NCBI GenBank assembly: GCA_030710605.1
Contig: CP092863.1
Coordinates: 110,102,881 to 110,166,880 of the forward strand
Length of the DNA: 64,000 bases
Source of the DNA: Cordylochernes scorpioides
Lineage: Eukaryota > Arthropoda > Arachnida > Pseudoscorpiones > Chernetidae
Reading direction: 5' to 3'
The notes beneath the pieces were generated by a model. That model saw nothing but the letters and a program-made list of their open reading frames with translations, was not told where the DNA came from and searched no databases. Below are positions 41,260-52,270 of this stretch, piece after piece (positions within the stretch are counted from its first letter, which is position 1; each line of letters opens with the position of its first letter). The position numbers and the translations under genes were made by a program.

Positions 41260-41930
41260 TATATACGCAAGCAATAGCTACCCAGGAATTATTTGAATGA
41301 GGAAAAGTAGCCTTTGTGGGAAAACGAGTTTATTTATTTATTTTGAGGTGTTACAAGCTTTAGAAAATATTTCCCTCTTTTCAACCGGCAAATAATACTA
41401 TATCTGATAACAAAATTATATCTTTTTCTGAAAATATTTTTTTTCAATGTGTATAGATTTATTTTTATTACCAGTTGCAAACAAGACACGCTATATCCAA
41501 TCTAGATAATTGCGCGTGAAACTATTTACAATAATTGTAGTAGAGTAGGTAACAGAATTGTCAAAAAGAAAACAAACAATTAAGAAAAAGAGCATTAAAT
41601 AAACATATACATCAAACAAATAAGACATAATCAGATAGAAGAAATCGCAAGGTAGTTATTTACAATATGTTAAGCAATGATGGAAGTTGATGAAGTTATC
41701 TGTAATGTATCGTGGAGAGAGAAAGATGGCGCGGTATTGCTTTACAGTTTGTTATCTGTTCCTTAGTAGTTCCCTGATGTCAATAAATTTATTTTCAATT
41801 CAATATATATTCCTACCCAGAATTCTCCATCAAAATGTTACGTTAGAAAAATGAAGAAAAATAAACACAAATATGACAAAACAATTTATTCTGATCAAAA
41901 TATTTACCAACTTTTTATTATTTATATTTA
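41260..41930. other. Intergenic, no gene recognised
   Basis: AT-rich sequence without repeats known from the rest of the window and without convincing reading frames. Confidence 0.45.
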
Positions 41931-41934
41931 TATC

Positions 41935-42230
41935 CCTAGTACACGAGGTACAGGCCATGATAATCATGGTGGATAGAAGTTGGCGACTGCTTTTACTGTA
42001 AGTACACCACATATCTACACACGTGAAAAGCAGTTCGACTTTGGCACTTACAAATGTGCTAAAGCCCCGTTTGGTTACCTGCACTCGCTGGTGGGATTGG
42101 ACTTTTGCAAGAATCGGGGACCATTGTAGCATTTTTTTTTTAATTAGAAAAAAGTACCCAATCCGGGATTCGTTCCTGGGTCGTAGAGGTCGAAAACCAA
42201 CGGTTTAGACCATCCTTCCACCGACACCTG
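41935..42230 (-). repeat. tRNA-derived SINE, family E, near complete
   Basis: GTCGGTGGAAGGATGGTC and GGTTTTCGACCTCTACGACC on the minus strand give the head; the B box is mutated (GGAACGAATCCCG). Confidence 0.8.
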
Positions 42231-43429
42231 TTTACCAACTTATTCACACGAAAGAACAGAGGCAATTGAAAAAAAAAGCCAAGTAACGAAATAAAGGTGA
42301 AATCTGTTGATATTCATTAAAAAAAATTGGACGCAATTTTTTTTATTGGTAAACAAAGTCGTTGCATTCAGAATGGAAGCCTGGAGCACCATAAAATGAC
42401 TGGGTTTATAACCGCAGAACAAAATGAATTCCATATGCAAAATGAGAACAAGGATTCGAGGCAAATTGTTATCCCTTCTAGCAACATACCTGGAGGTACT
42501 ACTCAAGAAAGAAAAAAAAAAGCGTCCCCACCAAACTGGAATTCTTCAAGTGGACACTTGCCTGGGGTGGCCCTTGGTCAAACTGGTCCTTAATGGAATC
42601 GTCTGCATCTAAATATAAGTATCGTCTGATTAGAACATCCGGGTACTTTAGAACGAGGTTAAATAGCCCGTTTACATCGTCTGCTATTCTTTTTAAAGCA
42701 TTTCCCAGATGATAAATTGATGGTTATTTGTAAATTAAATGAAATTACGTTTTTTTTTTAGAATTGTATCATTTGAATGAGAGTTTTTTTAAAAATAAAT
42801 CTTTTGTTTTCTTGCTTACGAGCATCCTAACAAAATTAACGCAATTAATCTAGATTATAGAACGAATGTTTGAAATTGAATTAATATTTACATAATAGGC
42901 ATAGAGCCTGCACCACGCTGACGAAGGCCAACAGCCCTAAACGTGTTTATGGTTGGATTTTATTGATTTATCTAGAACATGGGGTGACCAAATATCATGG
43001 AACAAGCATGAATCAAAGTTTAGTTGATTTTTTTTCGACTAGATGGCACTCTCTCTCTGAAATCTGAAAAATGATCATATGAGCGGTTAGAGTATGCATT
43101 TTTAATTTTTAATTTACATATTTACACACTTAAAGTATGTAAAATTTCCGCTTACTCCCCTCATAGTTAGTAAACACATTAGTCTACGGGTTAATGGAAT
43201 TTTAAGGGGTTTTTTTTTGTAGATTTAATTATGAAATCCATGGTACCACGTATATTTCATTAATAGGTATTTGTTCCTATGGTTTGTTGTCTTTCAAGAT
43301 GGGCTTTCAAATGCTGAATCAGTACAATAGATTCAAATAAGGAATTCAGGAAGTTTATCTTTGATAGAATTTTTCATATTTAGATTTATCTTGTCTGTAT
43401 TTACTTTTACTATTAATTTTAATTACATT
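42231..43429. other. Intergenic with a decayed family D ribozyme copy
   Basis: 42903-42975 reads GCACCACGCTGACGAAGGCC then AGCCCTAAACGTG. Stem I and II positions are alignable with the intact hammerhead, but CTGATGA has become CTGACGA and GAAA has become TAAA, so it is inactive. I recognise nothing else; an 88-codon open frame at 42327-42593 has no signature. Confidence 0.5.
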
Positions 43430-43800
43430 TTTGTTCAACTCCGCCTTTGCCGGTCCAAATCCCGGATGAAAAAGGAGGAGGGGGAGCAGTAACAAGCTCA
43501 CTAAAAAACCTGGGCTCAGCTGGCCCGGCTGATAGTACCCTGTAAGGGCTCCTAATCCAGGGAATACAGGATGATTCTGTACTCCATGTTAGGAACAGCT
43601 GCACATGGCGTCTGTTCCTCATGTCAGAGGCGGCCATTTCTTTTAGAGCTAAGTCGGCCTGCCACTGAGTAGTACTCCCAGTCTAAATGACAAAAGGGAG
43701 ACGCATTTTACTTTACCCAGTCATGATGGTTGTCAAGTCTCAAGTTTTACAAGCTTGATACCTTAATATGATTGAGTGGAGATAAGAAAGAAAGAAGAAG
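43430..43800 (-). repeat. Family K repeat (LINE 3' end or SINE), inverted
   Basis: GC-richer segment (GGTCCAAATCCCGGATG, AACCTGGGCTCAGCTGGCCC, AGAGGCGGCCATTTCTTTT). Repeated in opposite orientation at 54000-54395, where it carries a (TTG)n tail. Confidence 0.75.
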
Positions 43801-44245
43801 ACATTTTTGTCCAATTCTATCTGTGTTTGGAGTTAGAGGTTTGAGTAATGTTTATTCATTTTTAGAATGGGTTTCTTGATTTCTATTATATTGTTATTAT
43901 TGGGAAACTTTCCATAAGAAACCTAAGTATATGAAGAACAACCATCTTTAGTGAATCAAAAACTATTTGAATTGTGCTACCTTAACCTCCAATAAGAGAC
44001 CACCTCCAGGAGAGCCCAAAGGTTTTAATGTTTTTGGTTGGTGTTTTATGGAAGTTTCTCCTTTTTTATCCTTAACTGAATCGTAAAGGGGTTTAAGAAA
44101 GCAACACAATCTAAATTAGCTGAATTTTATTTATTTTAATTTTTTTCACGACAATTTCTATCTTATATAAGAAATTGAAACTCTTTTTGACCCGTATGAT
44201 TTTTTTTTAATTAAAATAATTTTCAACTGCACTTTCTGCATGATA
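43801..44245. other. Intergenic, nothing recognised
   Basis: AT-rich spacer without recognisable genes. Confidence 0.4.
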
Positions 44246-44330
44246 AATTAATGGGAGGGCCTATCTCATCAGTGGTGAACCCTCTCAGCGGTTTCACCAG
44301 TTTAATCTGGCATACTGCTGTATTATTGTA
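44246..44330 (-). repeat. Family F core, reverse orientation
   Basis: Minus strand: CTGGTGAAACCGCTGAGAGG, TTCACCACTGATGAG, then ATAGGCCCTCC. The boxes are intact but stem II is degraded. Confidence 0.6.
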
Positions 44331-44479
44331 TTGGGCTTGTTTGTCATAAATGAATCTTTAATTCGACGATGTATTATATATTAAATATAGTTTTGTCTCT
44401 TTTATTTTATTCTTAGTCAATCAATATATGGAACTCTGGTTTTCATCTTGAATCACCAGATCTTGCCTAGATCGTAAGT

Positions 44480-45303
44480 CCAAGCGTCCGTTGAGACAAG
44501 TGTAAACCAGGACTGAGTCCAGACAAGTTCAAAGTGAGGCCCAAGCGTCCGTTGACTGAGTCCAGACAAGATCAAAGTGAGGTACAAGCGTCCGTTGATT
44601 GAGTCCAGACAAGTTCAAAGTGAGGCCCAAGCGTCCGTTGACTGAGTCCAGACAAGTTCAAAGTGAGGCCCAAGCGTCCGTTGACTGAGTCCAGACAAGA
44701 TCAAAGTGAGGTACAAGCGTCCGTTGATTGAGTCCAGACAAGTTCAAAGTGAGGCCCAAGCGTCCGTTGACTGAGTCCAGACAAGTTCAAAGTGAGGTCC
44801 AAGCGTCCGTTGACTGAGTCCAGACAAGTTCAAAGTGAGGCCCAAGCGTCCGTTGATTGAGTCCAGACAAGTTCAAAGTGAGGTCCAAGCGTCCGTTGAC
44901 TGAGTCCAGACAAGTTCAAAGTGAGGTACAAGCGTCCGTTGACTGAGTCCAGACAAGTTCAAAGTGAGGTCCAAGCGTCCGTTGACTGAGTCCAGACAAG
45001 TTCAAAGTGAGGTCCAAGCGTCCGTTGACTTAGTCCAGACAAGTTCAAAGTGAGGTACAAGCGTCCGTTGACTGAGTCCAGACAAGTTCAAAGTGAGGAC
45101 CAAGCGTCCGTTGACTTAGTCCAGACAAGTTCAAAGTGAGGTCCAAGCGTCCGTTGACTGAGTCCAGACAAGTTCAAAGTGAGGTCCAAGCGTCCGTTGA
45201 CTGAGTCCAGACAAGTTCAAAGTGAGGTCCAAGCGTCTGTTGACTGAGTCCAGACAAGTTCAAAGTAAGGTCCAAGCGTCCGTTGACTGAGTCCAGACAA
45301 GTG
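44480..45303. repeat. Minisatellite, 43-bp unit, about 19 copies
   Basis: Units CAAGCGTCCGTTGACTGAGT + CCAGACAAGTTCAAAGTGAG + GTC/GCC/GTA. The period is exactly 43 in most copies, and the copies differ at a few positions (GCC, GTC, GTA, GAC). Variants alternate, suggesting block duplication. Not coding. Confidence 0.95.
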
Positions 45304-45459
45304 GCGGAAGACCGAGGATGTCACCAAGCATGGCACAAACGGGTTTATTTTCCGCATCCGACCACGTCACGACACGAAAAAAATATTTTCTACCTCACAG
45401 CACGCCGCTGGGTTTCCGGCGTCTTTTTACCGTTGTTTGGTCCTTGACATTTGGCCGGT

Positions 45460-46090
45460 TCTTGGTGGTGTTGTGCTTGTTCTCAACTGGTGTTTGTTCT
45501 CTTTTTGATGTGTGCTTGTTCTCAACTTGTGTTTGTTCTCTTTGTGGTATGCTTGTTCTCAATTTGTGTTTGTTCTTTGTCGTGCACATGATCTCAACTT
45601 GTGTTTTTTTCTCTTTTTGGTGTGCTTTTTCTCAATTTGTGTTTGTTCTTGCGGTGCACTTTTCTCAATTTGTGTTTGTTCTTCCAGTGCACTTTTTTCA
45701 ATTTGTGTTTGTTCTTGCGGTGCACTTTTTCTAAACTTGTGTTTGTTCTTGCGGTGCACTTTACTCAATTTGTGTTTGCTCTTACAGTGCACTTTTTCTC
45801 AATTTGTGTTTGTTCTTGCGGTGCACTTTTTCTCAATTTGTGTTTGTTCTTGCGGTGCACTTTTTCTCAATTTGTGTTTGCTCTTGCGGTGCACTTTTTC
45901 TCAATTTGTGTTTGTTCTTGCGGTGCACTTTTTCTCAACTTGTGTTTGTTCTTGCGGTGCACTTTTTCTCAACTTGTGTTTGTTCTTGCAGTGCACTTTT
46001 TCTCAATTTGTGTTTGTTCTTGCGGTGCACTTTTTCTCAATTTGTGTTTGTTCTTGAGGCTCACTTGTTCTCAACTTGTCTTTGTTATCT
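45460..46090. repeat. Minisatellite, 34-bp unit, about 14 good copies
   Basis: Units TTCTCAATTTGTGTTTGTTC + TTGCGGTGCACTTT, period 34, homogeneous at 45640-46050 and diverging on both sides. Because 34 is not a multiple of 3, all three frames stay open and repeat the same peptides; I do not consider this coding. Confidence 0.95.
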
Positions 46091-47095
46091 TTATGGTACG
46101 CTTGTTTTCCACTTGTGTGTTCTTGGTGGTATTGTGATTATATTTTCAACTTGTGTGTTTTGATGTAATATTTGTTAATCACTTGTTTTATTCTCGATAT
46201 TGTGCTTGTTCATTATTTATATCTTGGTAGGCTTGTTCTTTACTTGTGTGTGCTCTGGATATTGTGATCGTTTCTATGTATTATTGACACTTTTCTTTAC
46301 ATGTGTGATCTTATGTGTTTTCTTTGTTTCTGTGTTTGCTATTTACTTTGTAATCTTGGTACTTTGCTTTCTTCTACTTAGGTATTTCTGATGATGGTCT
46401 TCATGTGATATACAAGAGATTCAAGCAATCTTTCAAATCTACCAAAGAGGTGTTTTGATGGTAAAGCGGCTCTTGTGCGCTCTTGGTGTTTTTCTTTTAT
46501 TCGTCTTCATGATATGTGTTTTCTTTTCTCGTGTTTTCCTGATATCCTTCGTCTTGTTCTATACTTTTGGGTTCATGGAATTGAGTTTTTTCTTGTTTGT
46601 GTTGTTATTAATAGTGATATTGTTCTTGTGTGCTTGTGTTAGCTTGTACGTATGTGTTATTGCTACATTAATCTTATATACTTATGTGTTTTCTAGATAC
46701 TTTAAACTTGTAGGTGTGTGTTCTTGTGAGATTAAGCATGTTATTTACTAATATTTATCTAATAAAATAAAAAAATATTACCGATTTTTAAGGCCAAATC
46801 TCAATTATATGATAATAAATATTTGGTCCCGTGTATGGTGTTAAATCAGGAACTCGAGTGTAAACTGTGAAGGCATTTACCATTTCCTAACAAACCTAAT
46901 ACTTACGACATAGCCAATAATGTACTGATTATATGTAATTACAGGTTCCTGAAAGTCCCACAGGTCTCGCAACCTGTTGTTGAAAGTAAGCATTTAAGTT
47001 ACGTTCCATTAAACTGGTTCAATCAAATTAAAATAGCCATGTTGAATTTTGGATGTAAATTGATCCTGAAGAAAGAAAACTTACCTTTCTTATCA
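46091..47095. other. Degenerate repeat flank and unrecognised sequence
   Basis: To about 46750 the text still has CTTGTTCTC/TTGTGTG motifs derived from the 34-bp unit. From 46750 it is AT-rich without features I recognise. Confidence 0.45.
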
Positions 47096-47097
47096 GT

Positions 47098-47870
47098 ATA
47101 CACTCATGGACAAAACTTAAGGAAGTTGTACCTTTTAGCATGTATATCGGGATTGAGACAATAACTCTGAAAGATACACTCATAGACAAAACTTAAGGAA
47201 GTTGTGCCTTTTAGCATGTATTTCGGGATTGAGACAATAACTCTGAAAGATACACTCATGGACAAAACTTAAGGAAGTTGTACCTTTTAGCATGTATATC
47301 GGGATTCAGACAATAACTCTGAAAGATACACTCATGGACAAAACTTAAGGAAGTTGTAGCTTTTACCATGCATATCGGGATTGAGACAATAACTCTGAAA
47401 GATACACTCATGAACAAAACTTAAATCCAAAAGACAAAAAACCTCTCGCAATCATGATTGCGAGAGGTTTTTTGTCTTTTGGATTTAATTTTATGCGCAA
47501 GTTTTTTGATCTTAGAACAAAACTTAAGGAAGTTGTACCTTTTACCATGTATATCGGGATCGAGACAATAACTCTGAGAGATACACTCATGGAGAAAACT
47601 TAAGGAAGTTGTACCTTTTAGCATGTATATCGGGATTCAGACAATAACTCTGAAAAATACCTCCATGAATAAAACTTAAGGAAGTTGTACCTTTTAGCAT
47701 GTATATCGGGATTGAGACATTAACTCTGAAAGATATTACCGTGACCTTTATTGAAGACACATGAGATAACCAAGTGTGAACAACCTCTGTCTCCTTAAAA
47801 AAAAAATGGACGACCGGCGACATCAAAGATTTTTAACTTCCCTAAGTTTTGTTCATGAGTGTGTATAGTT
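47098..47870 (+). mobile_element. Family B element, about 8 units, interrupted by palindrome
   Basis: Units start at 47101, 47177 and 47253 (exact 76-bp spacing) and on to about 47730. The tail (GAAGACACATGAGATAACC, GGACGACCGGCGACATC) and inverted terminus CATGAGTG follow at about 47860. One unit carries the palindromic insert 47421-47488. Confidence 0.85.
47421..47488. repeat. Perfect 68-bp palindrome inside a B unit
   Basis: 34-base arms TTAAATCCAAAAGACAAAAA, ACCTCTCGCAATCA and their exact complement, with no loop. It sits at the TTAA of the unit's AACTTAAGG. Confidence 0.9.
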
Positions 47871-48700
47871 AATAAATGAAACTTATTATCAAAGGAAATT
47901 CTTATTTTTAAAAATACAAATTGTTCGTTAATATGCAAATATTCATATACAGTTATATTAAAGAGGAAAATATTTTTCACTCTGTTATTTAAAATGATAA
48001 TATAAAAATGAATTGTATGGCCACATTGGCAAACCAATCTCTCATCTTCTTGTTTGCCATCAGAAAGGTGAAGCCAGAATACCAAAGTTCCACATACTTT
48101 TTTTGCCCTAATGTTGCTATAAATCAGAATTCATCTCCATTTTCTTTAGACAATGAACCAATTTGTCTCGATGCAACAAGCGTATTTCTAAAGAAGAGCA
48201 AAAGATAATGACCATCATGTTTTATAGACTAGACGTGGGTTGTAAAGAACAGTTTTATTCTTCTGTGAATATATATTTTCTATATTTATTTATTTTTGAC
48301 TAAATTATATGCTAAGACAAATAATTTATTTGAAAAATAGTCAGGATAATTGCAAAATTTTTTTTCTTCTTCTTCACTAAAGTGAACGTGGGTTGTAACG
48401 ATGAATTATGGAAGTTTCTCTGTGAAATTATTTATTAAAATTTGACCAAATATATGGACAATTCTTTGTGTGCGTGTGTGGAAATTTATAAAAGTAATTT
48501 ACGATTGAATTTCATGGTAAAAAGACGTGCGCTATAAATTTTTAGTTATTAATATTAGTGATTTTTTAAATGATTTATTATATTTGACCAAAATATATGA
48601 TGTTATGAAAAGAATGAATGGGTTGGTGGATGAGATGTATAAGTCGTCAGTTTTTGATAGCCACAATCAGGGATCGAGTCCCGCATCAGACACTTTTTTT
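47871..48700. other. Intergenic with a SINE head remnant
   Basis: Mostly unrecognised. 48620-48693 (GGTTGGTGGATGAG...GGGATCGAGTCCCGC..GACAC) looks like a tRNA-derived head related to families E/J. Confidence 0.45.
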
Positions 48701-48710
48701 TTCTACGTTG

Positions 48711-48872
48711 TAAGATTATAAATTCAAAAGGAGCTTCTCCTATAAAACATGTTTATTTCGCTAGCTTTCGAAAGACATCGTTCTTCAACGGGGGAAAACT
48801 TGTCTTTACGCCCTTTGAAGAAAGAATAAACATGTTCTATAGAAGAAGCTCCTTTTGAGTTTATAATCTAAC
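48711..48872. repeat. Imperfect foldback, about 56-bp arms
   Basis: 48711-48768 is an inverted, mismatched copy of 48815-48870 (AAGGAGCTTCTCCTATA and TATAGAAGAAGCTCCTT). The centre has CTAGCTTTCGAAAG and TTCTTCAACG, the motif set seen in the other foldbacks. Confidence 0.75.
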
Positions 48873-48879
48873 ACATGGC

Positions 48880-49670
48880 ATCTGCCCGTAAGCAGAACAC
48901 TGTGGGTTCGATTCCCATCCATGGACACTTTTATTTTTCTGTTTATCAATATTCTTCACAATTCATCCTTTCATACTTCATCCCTAAGGTTAGAAATAAT
49001 CGTTATTTCTCTTCAAAATAAATTTCGATTTTTCGTTCAAAAGAAACATTTGCGGTATAATTGTCAAATTTCGTTCTACAATCATAAGCCGCATTATATT
49101 GTATTATAAATTACTTCATATAATATTTACGAACGGAAAAATATGTTCAGGTTAGCCTAGTGGACATGGCATCTGCCCGGTAAGCGGAACACTGTGGGTT
49201 CGATTCTCATCCATGGACACTTTATTTTCCGTTTATCATTACTCTTCACAATTCATCCTTTCATACTTCATTCCTAAGGTTAGAAATAATCGTTATTTCT
49301 CCTTAAAATAAATTACATTTTTTCGTTCAAAGGAAACATTTGCGGTATAATTGTCAAATTTCGTTCTACAATCATAAGCCGCATTATATTGTATTATAAA
49401 TTACTTCATATAATATTTACGAACGGAAAAATATGTCCAGGGTAGCCTAGTGGACATGGCATCTGCCCGGTAAGCGGAACACTGTTGGTTCGATTCCCAT
49501 CCCTGGACACTTTTATTTTGCCGTTTATCATTACTCTTTATAATTCATCCTTTCATACTTCATTCCTAAGTTTAGAAATAATCGTTATTTCTCTTCAAAA
49601 TAAATTTCGATTTCCCGTTCAAAGGAAACATTTGCGGTATAATGGTCAAATGTCGTTCTACAATTTAGTT
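48880..49670 (+). repeat. Three SINE family A copies in tandem, 290-bp period
   Basis: tRNA-like heads end at about 48927, 49218 and 49508. The TTTACGAACGGAAAAATATG junction recurs at 49126 and 49416, giving an exact 290-base period. The third head (49435-49508) has acceptor GTCCAGG/CCTGGAC and box TAGCCTAGTGG. SINEs rarely occur as head-to-tail trimers; unequal exchange is likely. Confidence 0.85.
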
Positions 49671-49890
49671 ATGATAATAGAAAGTTGGTGTCTACACATG
49701 TTTTCTAATAAAAATAAATTGCTCCAATAACCCCCGATTCTTGCCAAAAGAGTCCAATCCTCTCAGTGAATACAAGTAACTAAACAAGGTTCAGACACTG
49801 CACTTGTAAGTGCAAAAGTCGAATTGCTTTCTACATATGTAAATATGTGGTGTACTTACAGTAATAACAGTCACCTACTTATCATCATCA
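49671..49890 (+). repeat. SINE family E, headless copy
   Basis: TTGCTCCAATAACCCCCGA, AAGTGCAAAAGTCGAATTGC and GGTGTACTTACAGTAATAAC follow the third A copy. Confidence 0.7.
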
Positions 49891-49999
49891 TTATTATATC
49901 CTGCACCACGTGTACTTGGGATGATTATAAAAAATTAAGAAGTGGCAATCAAAAATGTTGAGTCTCTATTATAAAGATGATTTACGTTTCTTTGAATTT

Positions 50000-50505
50000 A
50001 CACTCATGGACAAAACTTAACTTATACCTTTCAGCATGTATATCGGGGTTCAGATAATAACTCTGAAAGATACACTCATGGACAAAACTTAAGGAAGTTG
50101 TACCTTTCAGCATGTATATCGGGGTTCAGATAATAACTCTGAAAGATACACTCATGGACAAAACTTAAGGAAGTTGTACCTTTCAGCATGTATATCGGGG
50201 TTCAGATAATAACTCTGAAAGATACACTCATGGACAAAACTTAAGGAAGTTGTACCTTTTAGCATGTATATCGGGATTGGGACAATAACTCTGAAAGATA
50301 CACTCATGGACAAAACTTAAGGAAGTTGTACCTTTTAGCATGTATAACGGGATTGGGACAATAACTCTGAAATATATTACAGTGACCTTTATTGAAGACA
50401 CACGAGATAACCAAGTGTGAACCGCCTCTGTCTCCTTTAAAAAAAAATAGAATACTGGCGACATATCAAAAACTTTTCACTTCCTTACGTTTTGTCAATG
50501 AGTGT
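50000..50505 (+). mobile_element. Family B element, about 5 units
   Basis: First unit shortened (AACTTAACTTATACC); then units at about 50076, 50152, 50228 and 50304, and a tail with GAATACTGGCGACATATC. Inverted terminus TCAATGAGTG at about 50503. Confidence 0.8.
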
Positions 50506-50794
50506 ATTTTACACCTTTAAATTTGTATTAAAATAAATTGTAAAAATATTTGAAGATGGTAATCAAAACCTCTCCCTTTCAAAAATTCCATTTATTAAAT
50601 GCAACAAAAATACATTTTATTCAATATTCTTTGCTCAAAGTGCCTAAATTTAGTTCATTGAATGAACTACACCAACAGTTTTCTTTGGTAAAATTCAATT
50701 AACTAAATCAAACTGCATACCAGGCTTTCGAACTATTGTCTTTATCAGTACAAGGGCTGCTGCGATTTCATAACATCCTACCTGAGGAGTTATG

Positions 50795-50870
50795 GATTCG
50801 ATCCCATAGTGTTCCGCTTACCGGGAAGATGCCATGTCCACTAGGCTACCCTGGACATATGGTTATGGAT
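50795..50870 (-). repeat. SINE family A head fragment
   Basis: Only the tRNA-like head (GTCCAGGGTAGCCTAGTGGA on the minus strand) and a duplicated GGTTATGGATTCGATC. Confidence 0.65.
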
Positions 50871-50967
50871 TCGATCGAAACTTCCTAAAACAGATAACCC
50901 AAATATATGGGGAAAATGTATAATACTACTAATAATAGATAAATAAAAATTAAAATTATAAATATAT

Positions 50968-51283
50968 TTTCCCACAATGAGTTTCTTTTTAAATTTTAAA
51001 ATGCTGGCTTTCAAGCGATAATCGCTCTTCAACTATGTATTTGTAAATATTTCTTTTTATCGTAAAGATAGAGGCTACCTGGCCGGTATTCATAGTTCTT
51101 CAAATAAAAGATACTTCGGTCAGTAAAATACAATAAAAAGATTTACTGGCTGAAGTGTCTTTTATTTGAAGAACTATTTCTTGTAAGATATAGTCGATGT
51201 TTTTATTAAGCCCGTTGAAGAACGATTATCACTTGAAAGCTAGCATTTTAAAATAAAAATAAACTCATTGTGGGAAATACAAG
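50968..51283. repeat. Nested foldback: outer about 65-bp and inner 36-bp arms
   Basis: Outer arms about 50970-51035 and 51212-51278 (CCCACAATGAGTTTCTTTTT and its partner; GCTTTCAAGCGATAATCG). Inner arms 51092-51127 and 51142-51177 (ATAGTTCTTCAAATAAAAGA). Two inverted repeats one inside the other. Confidence 0.8.
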
Positions 51284-51287
51284 GTAT

Positions 51288-51655
51288 GTCCCATAAGTTC
51301 CCGGACTGGGTCCATAAAAAAAAGGTAAGATATATATTTTTTAATTATTAAAACTTCTAAAAGTAATCCCCCCTTGCTTCAACGCACCAGCGTCATCGTT
51401 TCTCCCAATTGTCGAAACAGTTTTTATAGGCCTCTTTTGGAATGCTCTTCAATGCCAACAGCGATTTTTCTATTATGTCATCCCTGGTGTCAAAATGTCT
51501 TCCTTTTAGAACTCCTTTAAGTTTGGGGAACAGGAAAATGTCATTTGGTGCGATGTCTGGGGAATAGGGTGGTTGAGGTAGGATTTCTGTCCCGTTTTTA
51601 GCCAAAAATTTGTATTTTAAAACGGTTTTCACAATTTTATCAAGAAAAGAACAAT
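51288..51655 (-). pseudogene. Mariner-like transposase C-terminus and terminal repeat
   Basis: Minus strand: LPQPPYSPDIAPNDIFLFPK holds the last catalytic Asp of the mariner DD(34)D triad (YSPDLAPxDxxLF in family). It continues with LKGVLKGRHFDTRDDII, SIPKEAYKNCFDNWEKR and a degraded C-terminus. The element end is GGTATGTCCCATAAGTTCCC at 51293, a mariner-type TIR. The 5' two thirds and left end are missing. Confidence 0.85.
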
Positions 51656-51814
51656 TAGCTTAAGAATTTTACAATACTCTATTTTTAGAGAAATAACTTC
51701 GGCAAAATATCTATCTTTATCTCCTGGGAGGTACATCGAGAAAATATTCATCTGTTCTTTCCTGGAGGCATTTTCTTATTAAAGGTCGGATTTTAAGTCT
51801 ATTTATATATTTTT

Positions 51815-52270
51815 GTTTGTACCGGAGTGGCCGCTCAAGGAGGTGGACGCATATGGAAATGATCGCTCAAAGAGATGGGTGCTTGAGGAAATGGTCGCTT
51901 AAGGAGGTGGATTATTACGGAAATGGTCGCTCAAGGAGGTGGGTGCTTAAGGAAATGGTCGCTCAAGAAGGTGGGCGCATATGTAAATGGTCGCTCAAGG
52001 AGTTGGGTGTTCAAGAAAATGGTCGCTCAAGGAGGTGGGTGCTTAATGAAATGGTCGAGAGAGGAGGTGGGTGCTTAAGGAAATGTTCGCTCAAGAAGGT
52101 GGGCGCATATGTAAATGGTCGCTCAAGGAGTTGAGTGTTCAAGGAAATGGTCGCTCAAGGAGGTGGGTGCCTATGGAAATGGTTACTTAGGGAGTTGTGC
52201 GCAAATCGACATGGTCGCTGCTAAAGGAGGTGGGCGTATATGGAAATGGTCACTCAAGGGGGTGGGCGCT
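51815..52270. repeat. Minisatellite, 32-bp unit, about 14 copies
   Basis: Units ATGGTCGCTCAAGGAGGTGG + GTGCTTAAGGAA, period 32 at 51923, 51955 and 51987. Variants have GCGCATATG in place of GTGCTTAAG, alternating. Not coding: the period is not a multiple of three. Confidence 0.9.

Noticed and set aside
42327-42593. 88-codon open frame with a plausible start
   Set aside because: No recognisable motif and no supporting composition change; chance occurrence is likely.
44480-45303. CRISPR array
   Set aside because: The repeats are directly adjacent with no unique spacers, and the setting is eukaryotic; it is a minisatellite.
45318-46163. Cys/Phe/Leu-rich open frames of 119-181 codons that could look like a membrane protein
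   Set aside because: They are generated by the 34-bp tandem unit in three phases and have no conserved start or signature.
49145-49508. tRNA genes at 49145-49218 and 49435-49508 (and 27755-27828)
   Set aside because: The cloverleaf is recognisable, but base 33 is not T, stems contain mismatches in several copies, and each is the head of a dispersed SINE with a common body.
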